A stretch of DNA of 64,000 nt from Stygiobacter sp. RIFOXYC2_FULL_38_25 (GTDB lineage Bacteria; Bacteroidota; Ignavibacteria; Ignavibacteriales; Melioribacteraceae). Below are positions 1-8,913 of the stretch, piece after piece (within the stretch, counting starts at the first letter, position 1; each line of letters starts with the position of its first letter). A program made the translations under genes and the position numbers. The notes under the pieces were generated by a model. That model searched no databases, was not told the DNA's origin, and saw nothing but the letters and a program-made list of their open reading frames with translations. The stretch lies in the NCBI GenBank assembly GCA_001803165.1, contig MHAZ01000017.1:62001-126000 (forward strand), in the 5' to 3' direction.

Positions 1-1559
1 GAAATGTTTGCCTTGTGCGGGAAACTAAACTTGGAATGAGCGGCATACTGCGCGCGTTCTACTACCGCGGATTGCACAATGCGCGTTTTGAAGAAAATCT
101 CCGCTCACAAATAATTGAAGAAGTTTTTGATCTTGAAGAGAACCACATTCACGAACATAAATCTTCAGTTTTCTTCAGAGAGATAATGAAGCTTCCAAAG
201 AATGTGGGTACACTTCTTACATTAATGAATGAACTTGGTGTGCTCGCCGCGTTCTTGCCGGAGTTCAAAGAGTTAGTCGGTTTCTTTCAGCCTGGAGTTT
301 ACCATTGTTACACTGCTGATGAGCACACTTTAATTGCTCTTGCCAACGTTGAAAAACTTAGCGAAGAAACTACCGTGCTCGGCAAATTATATCAAAGTTT
401 GCGGGATAAGGATATTTTGTTTCTCGCAATTTTATTTCACGATATAGCAAAACCAATCAGCGTTTCCGGTCACGAAATTATTGGCGGCGAGATTGCAAAC
501 TCCGTAATGGAGCGTCTTGGCTTTTCGTTTGAAGAAATTGAAATGGTTCAGTTCCTCGTTAATCATCATTTAACAATGGAACAAGTTGCCTTCCGTAGAA
601 ATCTTAATGATCCTTCAACACTCGATAACTTTGCTCAAATATTTCCTTCGCCCGAACATCTTGATTTACTTTACTTGGTTACTTATGCTGATCTCTCCGC
701 CGTTTCGCCTGCAGTTTGGACTCAATGGAAAAGTGATTTGCTGGATGAACTTTACCGCAAGACAAAAATTATGTTGGATGAGCGAATCAGCGGACAAGAA
801 ATGCTCTCGGATAATCTAAAAGAAATTATGAGCAGCTCGGAAGTTTACTGGGAAGAGAATATTAAGGATCATATCGAATCTATTGATGACATCGGCTATC
901 TGCATCACTTTTCTGTTGAAGAAATCAACCAGCACATTGATGAAATTGAAAAGGGTTCTGCCGTTTCGGTTTTCTATAAGGAAGAAGAAGCGTTTACTAA
1001 TGTTACAATAATTACCCGCGATAGAGATGCGCTGCTTTCACGTCTGTGCGGTGCGCTGGCGATTAATGATCTTAACATTCACGATGCAAAAATCTTTACA
1101 CGCAAAGATGGAATCGTTATAGACAGCTTCAATGTAACAGATTTTAGAGCCGGACATAAAGTTGAACAAGAGCGATATAAAAAAATCACTCACGATTTAG
1201 AGCTTGCCGTGCAAAACGAGCTTCAGATTGTGAAAGAGTTCAACAATATCAAGTCCAAGTGGTGGCGCATTGAGAACAAACTCTTCAAGCGAAAAGGCAA
1301 AGTTAAAATCGCATTCGAAAAACATGAGCGCTACACAATTGTTGATGTTTACTCGCCGGATAGACTTGGCTTGCTTTATCAAATCACTAAAAAACTAAAT
1401 GAACTTGGATTATCAATTTACTTCGCAAAAATTTCTACAAAAGCGGATGATATTATAGATGCTTTCTACATTTTGGACCGTCACCGCAAAAAAGTTTCAA
1501 CTTATCAGTACGAACTTATTACTCACGAATTAACTCAAACAATTGAAGAAATGTTATAG
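1..1559 (+). CDS. glnD: [Protein-PII] uridylyltransferase/uridylyl-removing enzyme, 3' part
   Basis: C-terminal ~519 residues of GlnD, the sensor that adds UMP to PII and removes it according to glutamine level. The reading frame is open from base 3, so the gene is cut by the window edge. The N-terminal nucleotidyltransferase domain lies outside; GlnD is normally about 850-900 residues. Numbering from the GTG at 15: the linker segment comes first, then an HD hydrolase domain with the HD pair in FHDIAK (residues 142-143) and a later NHH, which is the UMP-removing site. Two ACT domains follow, about 328-375 and 440-490, which bind glutamine in the family. The GTG at 15 is only the first possible start inside the window and is not the true start. 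murI follows after 8 bases, so the two are probably co-transcribed. Confidence 0.93.
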   Translation, partial: NVCLVRETKLGMSGILRAFYYRGLHNARFEENLRSQIIEEVFDLEENHIHEHKSSVFFREIMKLPKNVGTLLTLMNELGVLAAFLPEFKELVGFFQPGVYHCYTADEHTLIALANVEKLSEETTVLGKLYQSLRDKDILFLAILFHDIAKPISVSGHEIIGGEIANSVMERLGFSFEEIEMVQFLVNHHLTMEQVAFRRNLNDPSTLDNFAQIFPSPEHLDLLYLVTYADLSAVSPAVWTQWKSDLLDELYRKTKIMLDERISGQEMLSDNLKEIMSSSEVYWEENIKDHIESIDDIGYLHHFSVEEINQHIDEIEKGSAVSVFYKEEEAFTNVTIITRDRDALLSRLCGALAINDLNIHDAKIFTRKDGIVIDSFNVTDFRAGHKVEQERYKKITHDLELAVQNELQIVKEFNNIKSKWWRIENKLFKRKGKVKIAFEKHERYTIVDVYSPDRLGLLYQITKKLNELGLSIYFAKISTKADDIIDAFYILDRHRKKVSTYQYELITHELTQTIEEML

Positions 1560-1567
1560 GTGTTAAA

Positions 1568-2395
1568 TTGAATTTTATGAACAAAACTAATCCGATTGGA
1601 TTTTTCGACTCCGGAATAGGGGGATTAACTGTTGTTAAAGCTGTAACACGACTAATGCCAAATGAAAACATTGTTTACTTTGGAGATACAGCACGTGTGC
1701 CGTACGGTTCAAAATCGAACGACACTGTAGTAGAATACTCAATCCAAGCAGCAAATTTTTTATTAAGGAAAAATATTAAACTGCTCGTTGTTGCTTGCAA
1801 CACAGCTTCTTCAGTTGCGCTAAATGAGCTTCGCAAGTTCTTAACAGTTCCGGTTATTGGTATGATTGAACCCGGCGCTAAAATGGCTTTGAGTGAATCG
1901 AAAAATAAACGCATCGGTGTAATTGGAACGCGCGCTACAATTAACAACAAAGCTTACGCGCACGAATTAAAACGCCTTAATCCAAAAGCAAAAGTATTTG
2001 AAGAAGCTTGCCCGCTTTTCGTTCCCCTTGCAGAAGAAGGCTGGCTTGATCATAAAGCTACCGAGCTTATAGCTAAAACCTATCTTTCAGAAATGAAAGA
2101 AAACAAAATAGATAGCCTCATTTTAGGATGCACTCATTATCCAATTCTTGCAGATATAATTCAGAAAGTTGTTGGCAAAAGTGTAAAGTTGGTTGATAGC
2201 GGAACACCGGCTGCGAGATTAGTGGAAGATTATCTCAACGGACGCGGTTTGCGCAATCAGTCTGTTCATCATGGGCAAAGCGAGTTTTACGTTAGTGATG
2301 TACCTACCAAATTCCGTGAGATTGCAGAGATATTTTTAGGAAAGAAAATTACTCATCTGCACAAAGTTGAATTAGAAGAACTAACTAACGAGTGA
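1568..2395 (+). CDS. murI: Glutamate racemase
   Basis: Makes D-glutamate from L-glutamate for peptidoglycan. The 275 residues match the usual family length. Visible family signatures are GFFDSGIGGLTV with the catalytic-site Asp (D14), GDTARVPYGSKS, ACNTAS with catalytic Cys77 and GCTHYP with catalytic Cys188. The start given is a TTG at 1568, with an AGG seven bases upstream. An ATG at 1577, three codons in, is an equally good start. The stop codon overlaps the first base pair of a heptamer repeat arm, so the four-helix element downstream begins exactly at the end of this gene. Cytoplasmic; co-directional with glnD. Confidence 0.96.
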   Translation: MNFMNKTNPIGFFDSGIGGLTVVKAVTRLMPNENIVYFGDTARVPYGSKSNDTVVEYSIQAANFLLRKNIKLLVVACNTASSVALNELRKFLTVPVIGMIEPGAKMALSESKNKRIGVIGTRATINNKAYAHELKRLNPKAKVFEEACPLFVPLAEEGWLDHKATELIAKTYLSEMKENKIDSLILGCTHYPILADIIQKVVGKSVKLVDSGTPAARLVEDYLNGRGLRNQSVHHGQSEFYVSDVPTKFREIAEIFLGKKITHLHKVELEELTNE

Positions 2396-2433
2396 TTCTA
2401 GATGCTAGATGCTTGATGCTAGTAACTGGATAA
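2394..2433 (+). repeat. Left heptamer arm of four-helix-bundle element 1
   Basis: From the murI stop to the next ATG the sequence reads as consecutive 7-mers: GATTCTA, GATGCTA, GATGCTT, GATGCTA, GTAACTG, then GATAA. Its reverse complement resembles the right arm at 2830-2857 (shared TTATCCAG, ATCAAG and ATCTAG). The two arms could pair with the ORF in the loop. There is no separate ribosome binding site, so the arm itself serves as the leader of the small gene. Confidence 0.85.
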
Positions 2434-2817
2434 ATGGAATTGAGCTATAGGAATTTAGAAATATGGAAATTGGCAAAGGAAGTTGTGGTTGAAATTCACG
2501 AGATGAGTTTAATGCAACTTCCCAAGTTTGAGATGTACGAAGTCGGCTCACAAATCAGACGATCAAGCAAATCTGTAAGAGCAAATATTGTTGAAGGTTA
2601 CGGAAGAAGATATTATAAACAAGAATTTATTCATCACTTGATAATTGCGATTGCATCAAATGATGAAACTTGTGATCATTTAGAAACGCTTTATGAAACG
2701 AAATCGCTTACGGATGAGGCGCTTTATACAAGCCTTCACACAAAAATTGAGTTACTTGGCAAGAAGATCAATGCTTTTATCCAAGCAGTAAAAGAAGAAC
2801 ACCAAAGCCCACGCTAA
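2434..2817 (+). CDS. Four-helix-bundle protein (23S rRNA intervening-sequence/S23 family)
   Basis: 127-residue protein of the S23/IVP-like four-helix-bundle family. The family opens with the phrase [12 protein letters not shown], has a central [20 protein letters not shown] block, and the rest is amphipathic helix. Family members were first noticed as ORFs inside intervening sequences of bacterial 23S rRNA; their biochemical role is unknown, and a related fold is the Avd accessory protein of diversity-generating retroelements. Here the gene sits between murI and a convergent NUDIX gene, exactly filling the gap, and is bounded by inverted arms of 7-bp repeats. A second family member lies at 53761-54138 in the same arrangement. 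No reverse transcriptase or rRNA is nearby. Confidence 0.9.
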   Translation: MELSYRNLEIWKLAKEVVVEIHEMSLMQLPKFEMYEVGSQIRRSSKSVRANIVEGYGRRYYKQEFIHHLIIAIASNDETCDHLETLYETKSLTDEALYTSLHTKIELLGKKINAFIQAVKEEHQSPR

Positions 2818-2829
2818 GTCTGTCTCTTT

Positions 2830-2857
2830 TATCCAGCATCAAGTATCCAGTATCTAG
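2830..2857 (-). repeat. Right heptamer arm of four-helix-bundle element 1
   Basis: Four 7-mers in a row: TATCCAG, CATCAAG, TATCCAG, TATCTAG. They end exactly where the stop codon of the convergent NUDIX gene begins (2858). The arm is inverted relative to 2394-2433. Confidence 0.85.
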
Positions 2858-3388
2858 TTACGCATTCAGTTTATACATAGCTATTCCGCAAATAGTTTTT
2901 GCGTCGCAAATTTCATTAGTGCGAATCTTCTCATCAATCTCTTCCAGCGTCATTTCAACTAATTCAATTCCTTCTTCACCTTCTTCTCTTGCATGATCTC
3001 CAAACGTCAATTCCTTTGTCAGGTAAATGTGCAAAACTTCGTTACAAAAGCCGGATGTCGTAATTATCTGACCAAGTTTAGAAATGTTAGCGGTGGTGTA
3101 GCCGGTTTCTTCTTTTAACTCGCGAGCAGCACACTTCATCGGGTCTTCATTCTTATCCAATTTGCCTGCCGGTAATTCGTACAAAACTGTTTTGTGAGGC
3201 CAGCGGAATTGTTTTATCAATACAAGCTTGCCGTCATCTTTAACTGCAACAGCAACAGCACCTCCTGGATGAACAACAGTTTCGCGGTGAACTATTTTTT
3301 CTGAACCTTCAAATTTTACTTCCTCAACTCTAATATCAACTACTTTCCCTTTGAATGGAGTTTCACTTTTCAAGATTTCGTACTTCAT
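2858..3388 (-). CDS. NUDIX hydrolase, ADP-ribose pyrophosphatase type
   Basis: 176 residues. The Nudix box is complete at about residues 75-97: G75, E81, then R89-E90, E93-E94 and G96, matching GX5EX7REUXEEXGU. That box binds Mg2+ and cleaves a nucleoside diphosphate linked to another group. The N-terminal strands (VEEVKFEGSEKIVHRETV) and the upstream sequence FRWPHKTVLYELPAGKLD resemble ADP-ribose or ADP-sugar pyrophosphatases (NudF type). Exact substrate cannot be fixed from sequence. Convergent with the four-helix gene; no partner gene in the same direction. Confidence 0.88.
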   Translation of the reverse strand: MKYEILKSETPFKGKVVDIRVEEVKFEGSEKIVHRETVVHPGGAVAVAVKDDGKLVLIKQFRWPHKTVLYELPAGKLDKNEDPMKCAARELKEETGYTTANISKLGQIITTSGFCNEVLHIYLTKELTFGDHAREEGEEGIELVEMTLEEIDEKIRTNEICDAKTICGIAMYKLNA

Positions 3389-3523
3389 TAATTACCTTTC
3401 AAAAATTTCGGTGCAAAGTTAGTGAAAATGTGTAATCTGAACGCCAAAAAAATAATTCAGAATTCTAACTTCAACTAACTATTTTAAAGTGTGGTCTTGT
3501 AAAATATTTCACTCGGAGTAAAG

Positions 3524-4984
3524 ATGAGTATTTCCCGCTTTCAAGTTTGTATTCTTCTTCTGTCACTTTTTATTCTTTCAGCTAAACTGCATGCCCAAGA
3601 ATATTTGCAAAAATATTATCCGGAAACAGATCCGTTGGTAATCAAGCAAATAGAGAAATGGCAAGACATTAAATTCGGATTGCTAATGCACTGGGGTCCA
3701 TATTCTCAATGGGGAATTGTTGAATCATGGTCTATTTGTTCGGAAGATGAAGGCTGGTGCGCCCGCAAGACGGATAACTATGTTGAATACAAAAAGGAAT
3801 ATGAGAATCTCAAGAAAACTTTCAATCCCACTAAATTCGATCCAAGTAAATGGGCAGAGGCGGCGAGTAATGCCGGAATGAAGTACGTTATCTTTACTAC
3901 AAAACACCATGATGGTTTTTGTATGTTCGATACCAAGCAGACCGATTATAAAATCACTGATAAAGAAACTCCGTTTAGTATTAATCCCAAGGCAAATGTT
4001 ACCAAAGAAATTTTTGATGCATTCCGCAAAAAGGGATTTATGACCGGCGCATATTTTTCAAAACCGGATTGGCACAGCGAAAATTATTGGTGGTCATACT
4101 TTGCAACTCCGGATAGAAATGTGAATTATCAAATAAGTAAATATCCTGAACGTTGGAAAAAATTTGTTGAGTTCACACATAATCAAATTATGGAATTGAT
4201 GACCGATTACGGAAGAGTTGATATTCTCTGGCTTGATGGCGGATGGGTGAGAGTTAAAACTGATGCAGAAGTTAGAGAGCAATTGTTGAGTTCAAATTAT
4301 GCGGCGCGTCCGCAGAGCCAGGATATAAATATGCCGGAACTGGTGCGCAAGGCAAGAGAGAAACAGCCCGGACTAATTGTAGTAGACCGCGCTGTTGAAG
4401 GTCCATATCAAAATTATCTTACGCCTGAAAATCAAGTTCCCGGTAAGTTGCTTCCATATCCGTGGGAGTCTTGCATTATAATGGGAGGCGGATGGAGTTA
4501 TGCTTTCGATGCGAAATATAAAACTCCACACGAAGTAGTTCACTTGTTGGTTGATATTGTTTCTAAAGGTGGAAATCTACTTCTCAACATTGCGCCATCG
4601 CCGGAAGGAACCTGGGATGAAGAGGCTTATGCTACTCTTAAAGGTGTTGGCGAATGGATGAATATTAATTCCGATGCCATCTATAACTCCCGTCCATTGT
4701 TCCCATATCAATCCGGAAAAATTTGTTTTACGCAGAACAAAAATGATAAAACGATTTATGCAACCTATTTTGCCGAAAAAGATGAAGCGAAAATGCCGGA
4801 GAAAATTCTTGTTGAAGGAATTTCGCCTGGAACAGAAGCGAAAGTTTTTATTCTTGGTTCGAAGGAAAAATTGAATTGGAAAAAAGTTGAGAATGGTTTT
4901 GAAGTTGAAATCCCAAAGAGCTTACAAAATAAGCCGCCGTGCATAAACGCTTGGGTGATAAAAGTCTCAAATGAAAGCTTATAA
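3524..4984 (+). CDS. Alpha-L-fucosidase, GH29, exported
   Basis: 486 residues with a signal peptide (hydrophobic stretch about residues 8-22, cleavage likely before QEYL). GH29 enzymes remove terminal alpha-L-fucose by a retaining mechanism. Visible are FGLLMHWGPYSQWG near the start, KHHDGF (H128, H129, D130) and DILWLDGGW, in which D238 is the expected nucleophile. The NLLLNIAPSPEGTWDEEA block near residue 355 is also typical. It has no type IX sorting tail, so it is probably periplasmic. The GH35 gene starts 24 bases downstream, suggesting one operon for trimming fucosylated, galactose-containing oligosaccharides. Confidence 0.93.
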   Translation: MSISRFQVCILLLSLFILSAKLHAQEYLQKYYPETDPLVIKQIEKWQDIKFGLLMHWGPYSQWGIVESWSICSEDEGWCARKTDNYVEYKKEYENLKKTFNPTKFDPSKWAEAASNAGMKYVIFTTKHHDGFCMFDTKQTDYKITDKETPFSINPKANVTKEIFDAFRKKGFMTGAYFSKPDWHSENYWWSYFATPDRNVNYQISKYPERWKKFVEFTHNQIMELMTDYGRVDILWLDGGWVRVKTDAEVREQLLSSNYAARPQSQDINMPELVRKAREKQPGLIVVDRAVEGPYQNYLTPENQVPGKLLPYPWESCIIMGGGWSYAFDAKYKTPHEVVHLLVDIVSKGGNLLLNIAPSPEGTWDEEAYATLKGVGEWMNINSDAIYNSRPLFPYQSGKICFTQNKNDKTIYATYFAEKDEAKMPEKILVEGISPGTEAKVFILGSKEKLNWKKVENGFEVEIPKSLQNKPPCINAWVIKVSNESL

Positions 4985-5008
4985 ATTTTTGTTCTAACGG
5001 AGATAGAA

Positions 5009-6805
5009 GTGAAAAAGATTTTAACTATGGCTATAATTATTCTTCCACTCTTCTTATTCGCACAAAAAGCGAAGCATAATTTTGCTTTCAATGCAGATGA
5101 TTTCCTTCTTGATGGAAAACCATTTCAAATGATTAGCGGAGAAATTCATCCGGCGCGTGTACCAAAAGAATATTGGCGTCATAGAATTCAAATGGCGAAG
5201 GCGATGGGCTGCAATACAATCGCCGCGTACATTTTCTGGAATTATCATGAATCATCTCCCGGCAAATTCGATTTCAAAACAGAGAATAGAGACATAGCTC
5301 AATTTGTAAAGATTGCACAAGAAGAAGGGATGTGGGTTCTCTTTCGTCCCGGTCCTTATGTTTGCGCCGAATGGGATTTTGGCGGGCTTCCACCATATTT
5401 ACTTAAAATTCCCGATATAAAAGTGCGCTGCATGGATGAACGCTACATGAAAGCAGTCGAGCGTTACTTAAAAGAAATGGCAAAGTTGATTAAACCGCTT
5501 TTGGTTACCAATGGCGGACCAATCTTAATGGTGCAGATAGAAAACGAGTATGGCAGCTTCGGCAATGATAAAATTTATCTTGAAGAGCTTCGGAAATATT
5601 GGTTGAAAAATGGAATCAATGTTCCGTTCTATACCGCCGATGGACCTACGAATTTTATGTTGGAAGTCGGAAATATAGACGGTGCGGTAATTGGGTTGGA
5701 TAGCGGCAGCAGTCAAGTAGATTTTGATACTGCTAAAAAGAGAAATTCGAATGTTCCGGCATTCAGCAGCGAAACTTATCCCGGCTGGCTAACACATTGG
5801 GGAGAAAAATGGGCTCGCCCGGATACAACCGGACTTTTGAAAGAGGTGAAGTTTTTACTTGATACAAAAAAGTCTTTCAACTTTTACGTAATTCATGGCG
5901 GAACAAATTTTGGATTTAGTGCTGGCGCAAATTCCGGCGGCAAAGGATACGAGCCGGATTTAACCAGTTACGATTACGACGCACCGATTAACGAGCAAGG
6001 AAATCCAACACCAAAATATTTTGCTTTGAGGAACTTGATTGGTAAGTATGTTAAGAATATTCCCGATGTGCCAAAAGCAATTCCGGCAATTGAGATTCCG
6101 GAAATCAAAATGGAATTGTTCTCCAGCGTTTGGGAAAATTTGTCTAAGCCAAAATTCTCTGTTCAACCAAAGCCAATGGAATCATTCGATCAGAAGGAAG
6201 GATTTATACTTTACAAAACAAAATTGATCGGACACAAAAGCGGCAAGCTTACTATTACAGACTTGCACGATTACGCGACAGTTTTTCTAAATGGGAAATA
6301 CATTGGCAGGCTTGATAGACGTGAAGCTGAAAGTTCTATCGAGATTCCTAAGAGCAATGTGCAAGATCCCGTTTTAGAAATTTTTGTTGAAGGAATGGGA
6401 AGAATCAACTTTGCGCAATACTTAATTGATAGAAAAGGGATCACCGAACGTGTTACGCTTAACGGAATGACCTTGATGAATTGGGAAGTTTACAATCTTC
6501 CTTTGGATGCAAAGTATATTCAATCGTTAAAGAAATCAGTTCCTTCAACTGATAGAAAAGGGAATTTCTTTAAAGGTACTTTTGAGTTAAACAAAACAGC
6601 CGATACTTACATAGACATGAGCAATTACAAAAAAGGTATTGTGTTTGTAAACGGAAATAATCTTGGCAGATATTGGGAAATCGGTCCACAGAAAAGATTG
6701 TTCTGCCCGGCTACGTTTTTGATGAAGGGACAAAACGAAGTAGTAGTTTTTGATTTACATGAGGCAGAGGCAAAAAATCTTTCGGGTAAGAAAGAACTGG
6801 AGTAA
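5009..6805 (+). CDS. Beta-galactosidase, GH35, exported
   Basis: 598 residues. The start is GTG, with a plausible AACGGAG ribosome site about 10 bases upstream and a signal peptide directly after it (MKKILTMAII...FLFAQ). It cleaves terminal beta-galactose. GH35 hallmarks are SGEIHPARVP, YIFWNYHE, FRPGPYVCAEWDFGGLP and QIENEYG, with acid/base Glu180. SSETYPGW holds nucleophile Glu255. The beta-sandwich region follows with FVNGNNLGRYW near residue 545. No sorting tail. It is cotranscribed with the GH29 fucosidase, so both probably act on the same imported glycan. Confidence 0.94.
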   Translation: MKKILTMAIIILPLFLFAQKAKHNFAFNADDFLLDGKPFQMISGEIHPARVPKEYWRHRIQMAKAMGCNTIAAYIFWNYHESSPGKFDFKTENRDIAQFVKIAQEEGMWVLFRPGPYVCAEWDFGGLPPYLLKIPDIKVRCMDERYMKAVERYLKEMAKLIKPLLVTNGGPILMVQIENEYGSFGNDKIYLEELRKYWLKNGINVPFYTADGPTNFMLEVGNIDGAVIGLDSGSSQVDFDTAKKRNSNVPAFSSETYPGWLTHWGEKWARPDTTGLLKEVKFLLDTKKSFNFYVIHGGTNFGFSAGANSGGKGYEPDLTSYDYDAPINEQGNPTPKYFALRNLIGKYVKNIPDVPKAIPAIEIPEIKMELFSSVWENLSKPKFSVQPKPMESFDQKEGFILYKTKLIGHKSGKLTITDLHDYATVFLNGKYIGRLDRREAESSIEIPKSNVQDPVLEIFVEGMGRINFAQYLIDRKGITERVTLNGMTLMNWEVYNLPLDAKYIQSLKKSVPSTDRKGNFFKGTFELNKTADTYIDMSNYKKGIVFVNGNNLGRYWEIGPQKRLFCPATFLMKGQNEVVVFDLHEAEAKNLSGKKELE

Positions 6806-6816
6806 AAGAAAAATTT

Positions 6817-6839
6817 CTCGCTAAGACGCAAAGGTGCAG
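6817..6839. repeat. CGCAAAG-type degenerate repeat
   Basis: The intergenic spacer carries CTCGCTAAGACGCAAAGGTG-like sequence. It resembles the CCGCAAAGGACGCAAAG repeat at 12797-12845. Such 7-9-bp-spaced repeats are scattered in many genomes of this lineage. Here no small ORF is attached. Confidence 0.5.
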
Positions 6840-7964
6840 TTAAGATAAATCTTTCTTATAACATCTTCTGCGTTTATGCTGGCGCGCATCGTAGTGGCGC
6901 CATTGCGCTTGCACTTTTGTGTTCGCTTCAAGTTCTCGGTTAGTTTCAACATACTTAATATTGTTGCGGATGAAAACGTTGTTGATCTCGTTAATGATTA
7001 CCGCGTTAACACCTTTGTTCTGCAATTCAGGCTTTACAGCTGTTAGATAAAGATCAACTTCGGGATTATTCTTCATCGCATTTAATAAGTGAATAAAGCC
7101 AAACGGAAATAATTTTCCATTCGCTTTTTTGATTGCTTTGGAAAGAGAAGGCATTGTAATTCCAAAACCGGCTACCTTGTTTTGCTCATTGAGAACCACC
7201 GGAACAAAACCCGGTTTGATGAAACCAAAGTAAGCCTTTACATACATATCAATCTGCTTGTCGGTTAGTTCTACAAATCCGTATAAGTCTTTGTAAGCAT
7301 CGTTAATCAAATAGAAAATTTCCCGTGCGTAGGGAAGCATCTCTTTGGCTTTTTTCACTTTTAACACGTGAAGTTTTTCGCGGGAGGCAACAGCTTTTGC
7401 TATTCGGGATACTTTTTCCGGAATAGCTTTATTAAGTGTAACGCGAAACTCAAGCCAGTCGGCATCTTTTTCGTAACCAAATTTTTCAATGTGCTGAGGG
7501 TAGTATTCGCTATTATAGATCGAACCGAATGTGCTTACTTCGTTAAACCCTTCTATGAGCATTCCTTCGCCGTCCATATCGGTAAAGCCAAGCGGACCGT
7601 GAACGTGATTCATTCCTTTTTCTTTAGCCCATGACTCAAATGTATTTATCAATGCGGAAGAAACTTCATGGTCATCTATAAAATCTATCCAGCCAAAGCG
7701 TGCAAACTTAACGTTAAACTTTTCATTGTATTTGTGATGAATGATTCCGGCGATTCTACCAACCGGCTTGTTGTCTTTGTAAGCAAGCCAATATTCCGCT
7801 TCGCAGAAATCGAATGCCGGATTTTTGTCTTTGCGGAGTGTCTTAAACTCATCCATGATGAGCGGCGGTATCCAGTTCGGGTTATCTTGATAGATGCTGA
7901 AGGGGAATACGATGAATTTTCTTAGATCACTTTTGCCGGAAACTTTCTTAATACTTACACTCAT
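6840..7964 (-). CDS. GNAT-superfamily N-acetyltransferase-like protein
   Basis: 374 residues, monocistronic on the minus strand. The N-terminal half contains EYWLAYKDNKPVGRIAGI, a typical GNAT beta-strand 2-4 pattern, followed by GPLGFTDMDGEGMLIEGF. The C-terminal part has ELQNKGVNAVIINEI, which resembles an acetyl-CoA pyrophosphate-binding helix, and YVETNRELEANTKVQAQW. I recognise this as a widespread family of conserved proteins with a double GNAT fold in this phylum; the acyl acceptor is unknown. The very basic C-terminus (KRRRCYKKDL) lies next to a repeat, so the end may have been altered by it. Confidence 0.7.
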   Translation of the reverse strand: MSVSIKKVSGKSDLRKFIVFPFSIYQDNPNWIPPLIMDEFKTLRKDKNPAFDFCEAEYWLAYKDNKPVGRIAGIIHHKYNEKFNVKFARFGWIDFIDDHEVSSALINTFESWAKEKGMNHVHGPLGFTDMDGEGMLIEGFNEVSTFGSIYNSEYYPQHIEKFGYEKDADWLEFRVTLNKAIPEKVSRIAKAVASREKLHVLKVKKAKEMLPYAREIFYLINDAYKDLYGFVELTDKQIDMYVKAYFGFIKPGFVPVVLNEQNKVAGFGITMPSLSKAIKKANGKLFPFGFIHLLNAMKNNPEVDLYLTAVKPELQNKGVNAVIINEINNVFIRNNIKYVETNRELEANTKVQAQWRHYDARQHKRRRCYKKDLS

Positions 7965-8060
7965 TTTTAAAAGCCGTTTAATTGCTTTGCCAATATAATT
8001 ATTCGCGCCGATAAAAAGATGGGCTAATTCGATTTAATAATTTCTTAATGACCGATGGTA

Positions 8061-8091
8061 GAACGAAAAACTAATTTTTAAATCTTCGTTC
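8061..8091. repeat. GAACGAA/TTCGTTC inverted repeat
   Basis: A 7-bp inverted repeat, GAACGAA (8061-8067) and TTCGTTC (8085-8091), with 17 bases between. It is followed at about 8127 by CACTCTT-CACTCTA heptamers. The same two sequence types recur at 8914-8959, on the other side of the DUF4160/DUF2442 pair. Confidence 0.55.
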
Positions 8092-8178
8092 CTCACATCA
8101 CGAGCCGCGAGACGGAACGGGTACACTCTTCACTCTACCAGTCTCGCGTTACCGCAAGGCTGGGCGGGCGTTCGTAGT

Positions 8179-8298
8179 TCAATCATAGTATGGAATAATC
8201 TCGCTTCCCACAGATTTTAATACTGCCATAGTTCCCTCAGGGTCATTAAGACAGTCACGAAGACTAATCGGATGATCGTGGTATGAGAAGTTTGACAT
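8179..8298 (-). pseudogene. Duplicated C-terminal fragment of the YkvA/DUF1232 gene
   Basis: On the minus strand this stretch encodes 39 residues ending AVLKSVGSEIIPYYD-stop. The intact gene at 8994-9332 ends AVLKFMGSEIIPYYD-stop. The similarity runs through the last ~24 codons and on into the sequence downstream of the stop (AATCrTAGTA). The first ~15 residues (MSNFSYHDHPISLRD) do not match the YkvA protein. It therefore looks like a truncated copy made by a segmental duplication. Whether the small ORF is expressed is unknown; no convincing ribosome site precedes it. Confidence 0.7.
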
Positions 8299-8363
8299 GC
8301 TATATTCTGTACCTTTTAATAGTTTCAAGCTATATATTACAGCCAGTTATTTATAGGTTTTTT

Positions 8364-8624
8364 ATGCAGGAAATATCCCGCTTCTACGGAATTATTATTT
8401 CGATGTATTACGATGATCATAATCCACCTCACTTTCATGTTAGATATAGTGAATACTCGGCTGTTATTGGAATACATGATTTTGCATTACTAGAAGGAAG
8501 TCTTCCACCAAAAGCACTTGGCTTGGTAAATGAATGGGCGGCTCTGAATAAAAATGGTTTATTAGAAAACTGGGAATTAGCGAAGAACAATGAATTGCTT
8601 AAAAAAATAACTCCGTTGATGTAG
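8364..8624 (+). CDS. DUF4160 domain protein
   Basis: 86 residues from the ATG giving MQEISRFYGIIISMYYDD. A longer ORF runs back to 8283, but its extra N-terminus (YILYLLIVSSY...) is not part of the family, and DUF4160 proteins normally begin with this EISRF(Y/F)GI phrase. The HNPPHFHVRY motif is the family hallmark. It lies 8 bases upstream of a DUF2442 gene. This pairing is very common in bacteria and is suspected to be a toxin-antitoxin-like module, but I know of no defined activity. The pair sits inside a duplicated segment, which supports recent acquisition. Confidence 0.85.
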   Translation: MQEISRFYGIIISMYYDDHNPPHFHVRYSEYSAVIGIHDFALLEGSLPPKALGLVNEWAALNKNGLLENWELAKNNELLKKITPLM

Positions 8625-8632
8625 GAGGATTT

Positions 8633-8896
8633 ATGTATTATGATTTAGAAGAAGTAAAATATAAACATGGATATATATTGGAAGTTGCTTTTGTTGATGG
8701 CACGAAAGGGGAAGTGAATCTAGAAGAGTATTCTAAAAAAGGGGGAGTTTTTTCTTCTTTTACTAATATCGAATTTTTCAAAAAGGTATTTGTCCACCCA
8801 GAACTAAAAGTTCTTACATGGCCTAATGAGATTGATATTGCACCGGAAACAATCTACTCGATGGTTACAAACCGTTTAGTAAATAAAGTTATTTAA
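8633..8896 (+). CDS. DUF2442 domain protein
   Basis: 87 residues. A strong ribosome site, TAGGAGGA, sits just before the ATG. The pattern (LEVAFVDGTKGEVNLEEY ... LKVLTWPNEIDIAPETIY) is that of DUF2442, a small beta-rich family usually found next to DUF4160. Together they form a probable two-gene operon of unknown function, possibly a regulatory or toxin-antitoxin pair. The downstream side carries an inverted repeat (8914-8943) and then the intact YkvA-like gene. Confidence 0.85.
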   Translation: MYYDLEEVKYKHGYILEVAFVDGTKGEVNLEEYSKKGGVFSSFTNIEFFKKVFVHPELKVLTWPNEIDIAPETIYSMVTNRLVNKVI

Positions 8897-8913
8897 CCTA
8901 ACTAAGAAATAAA

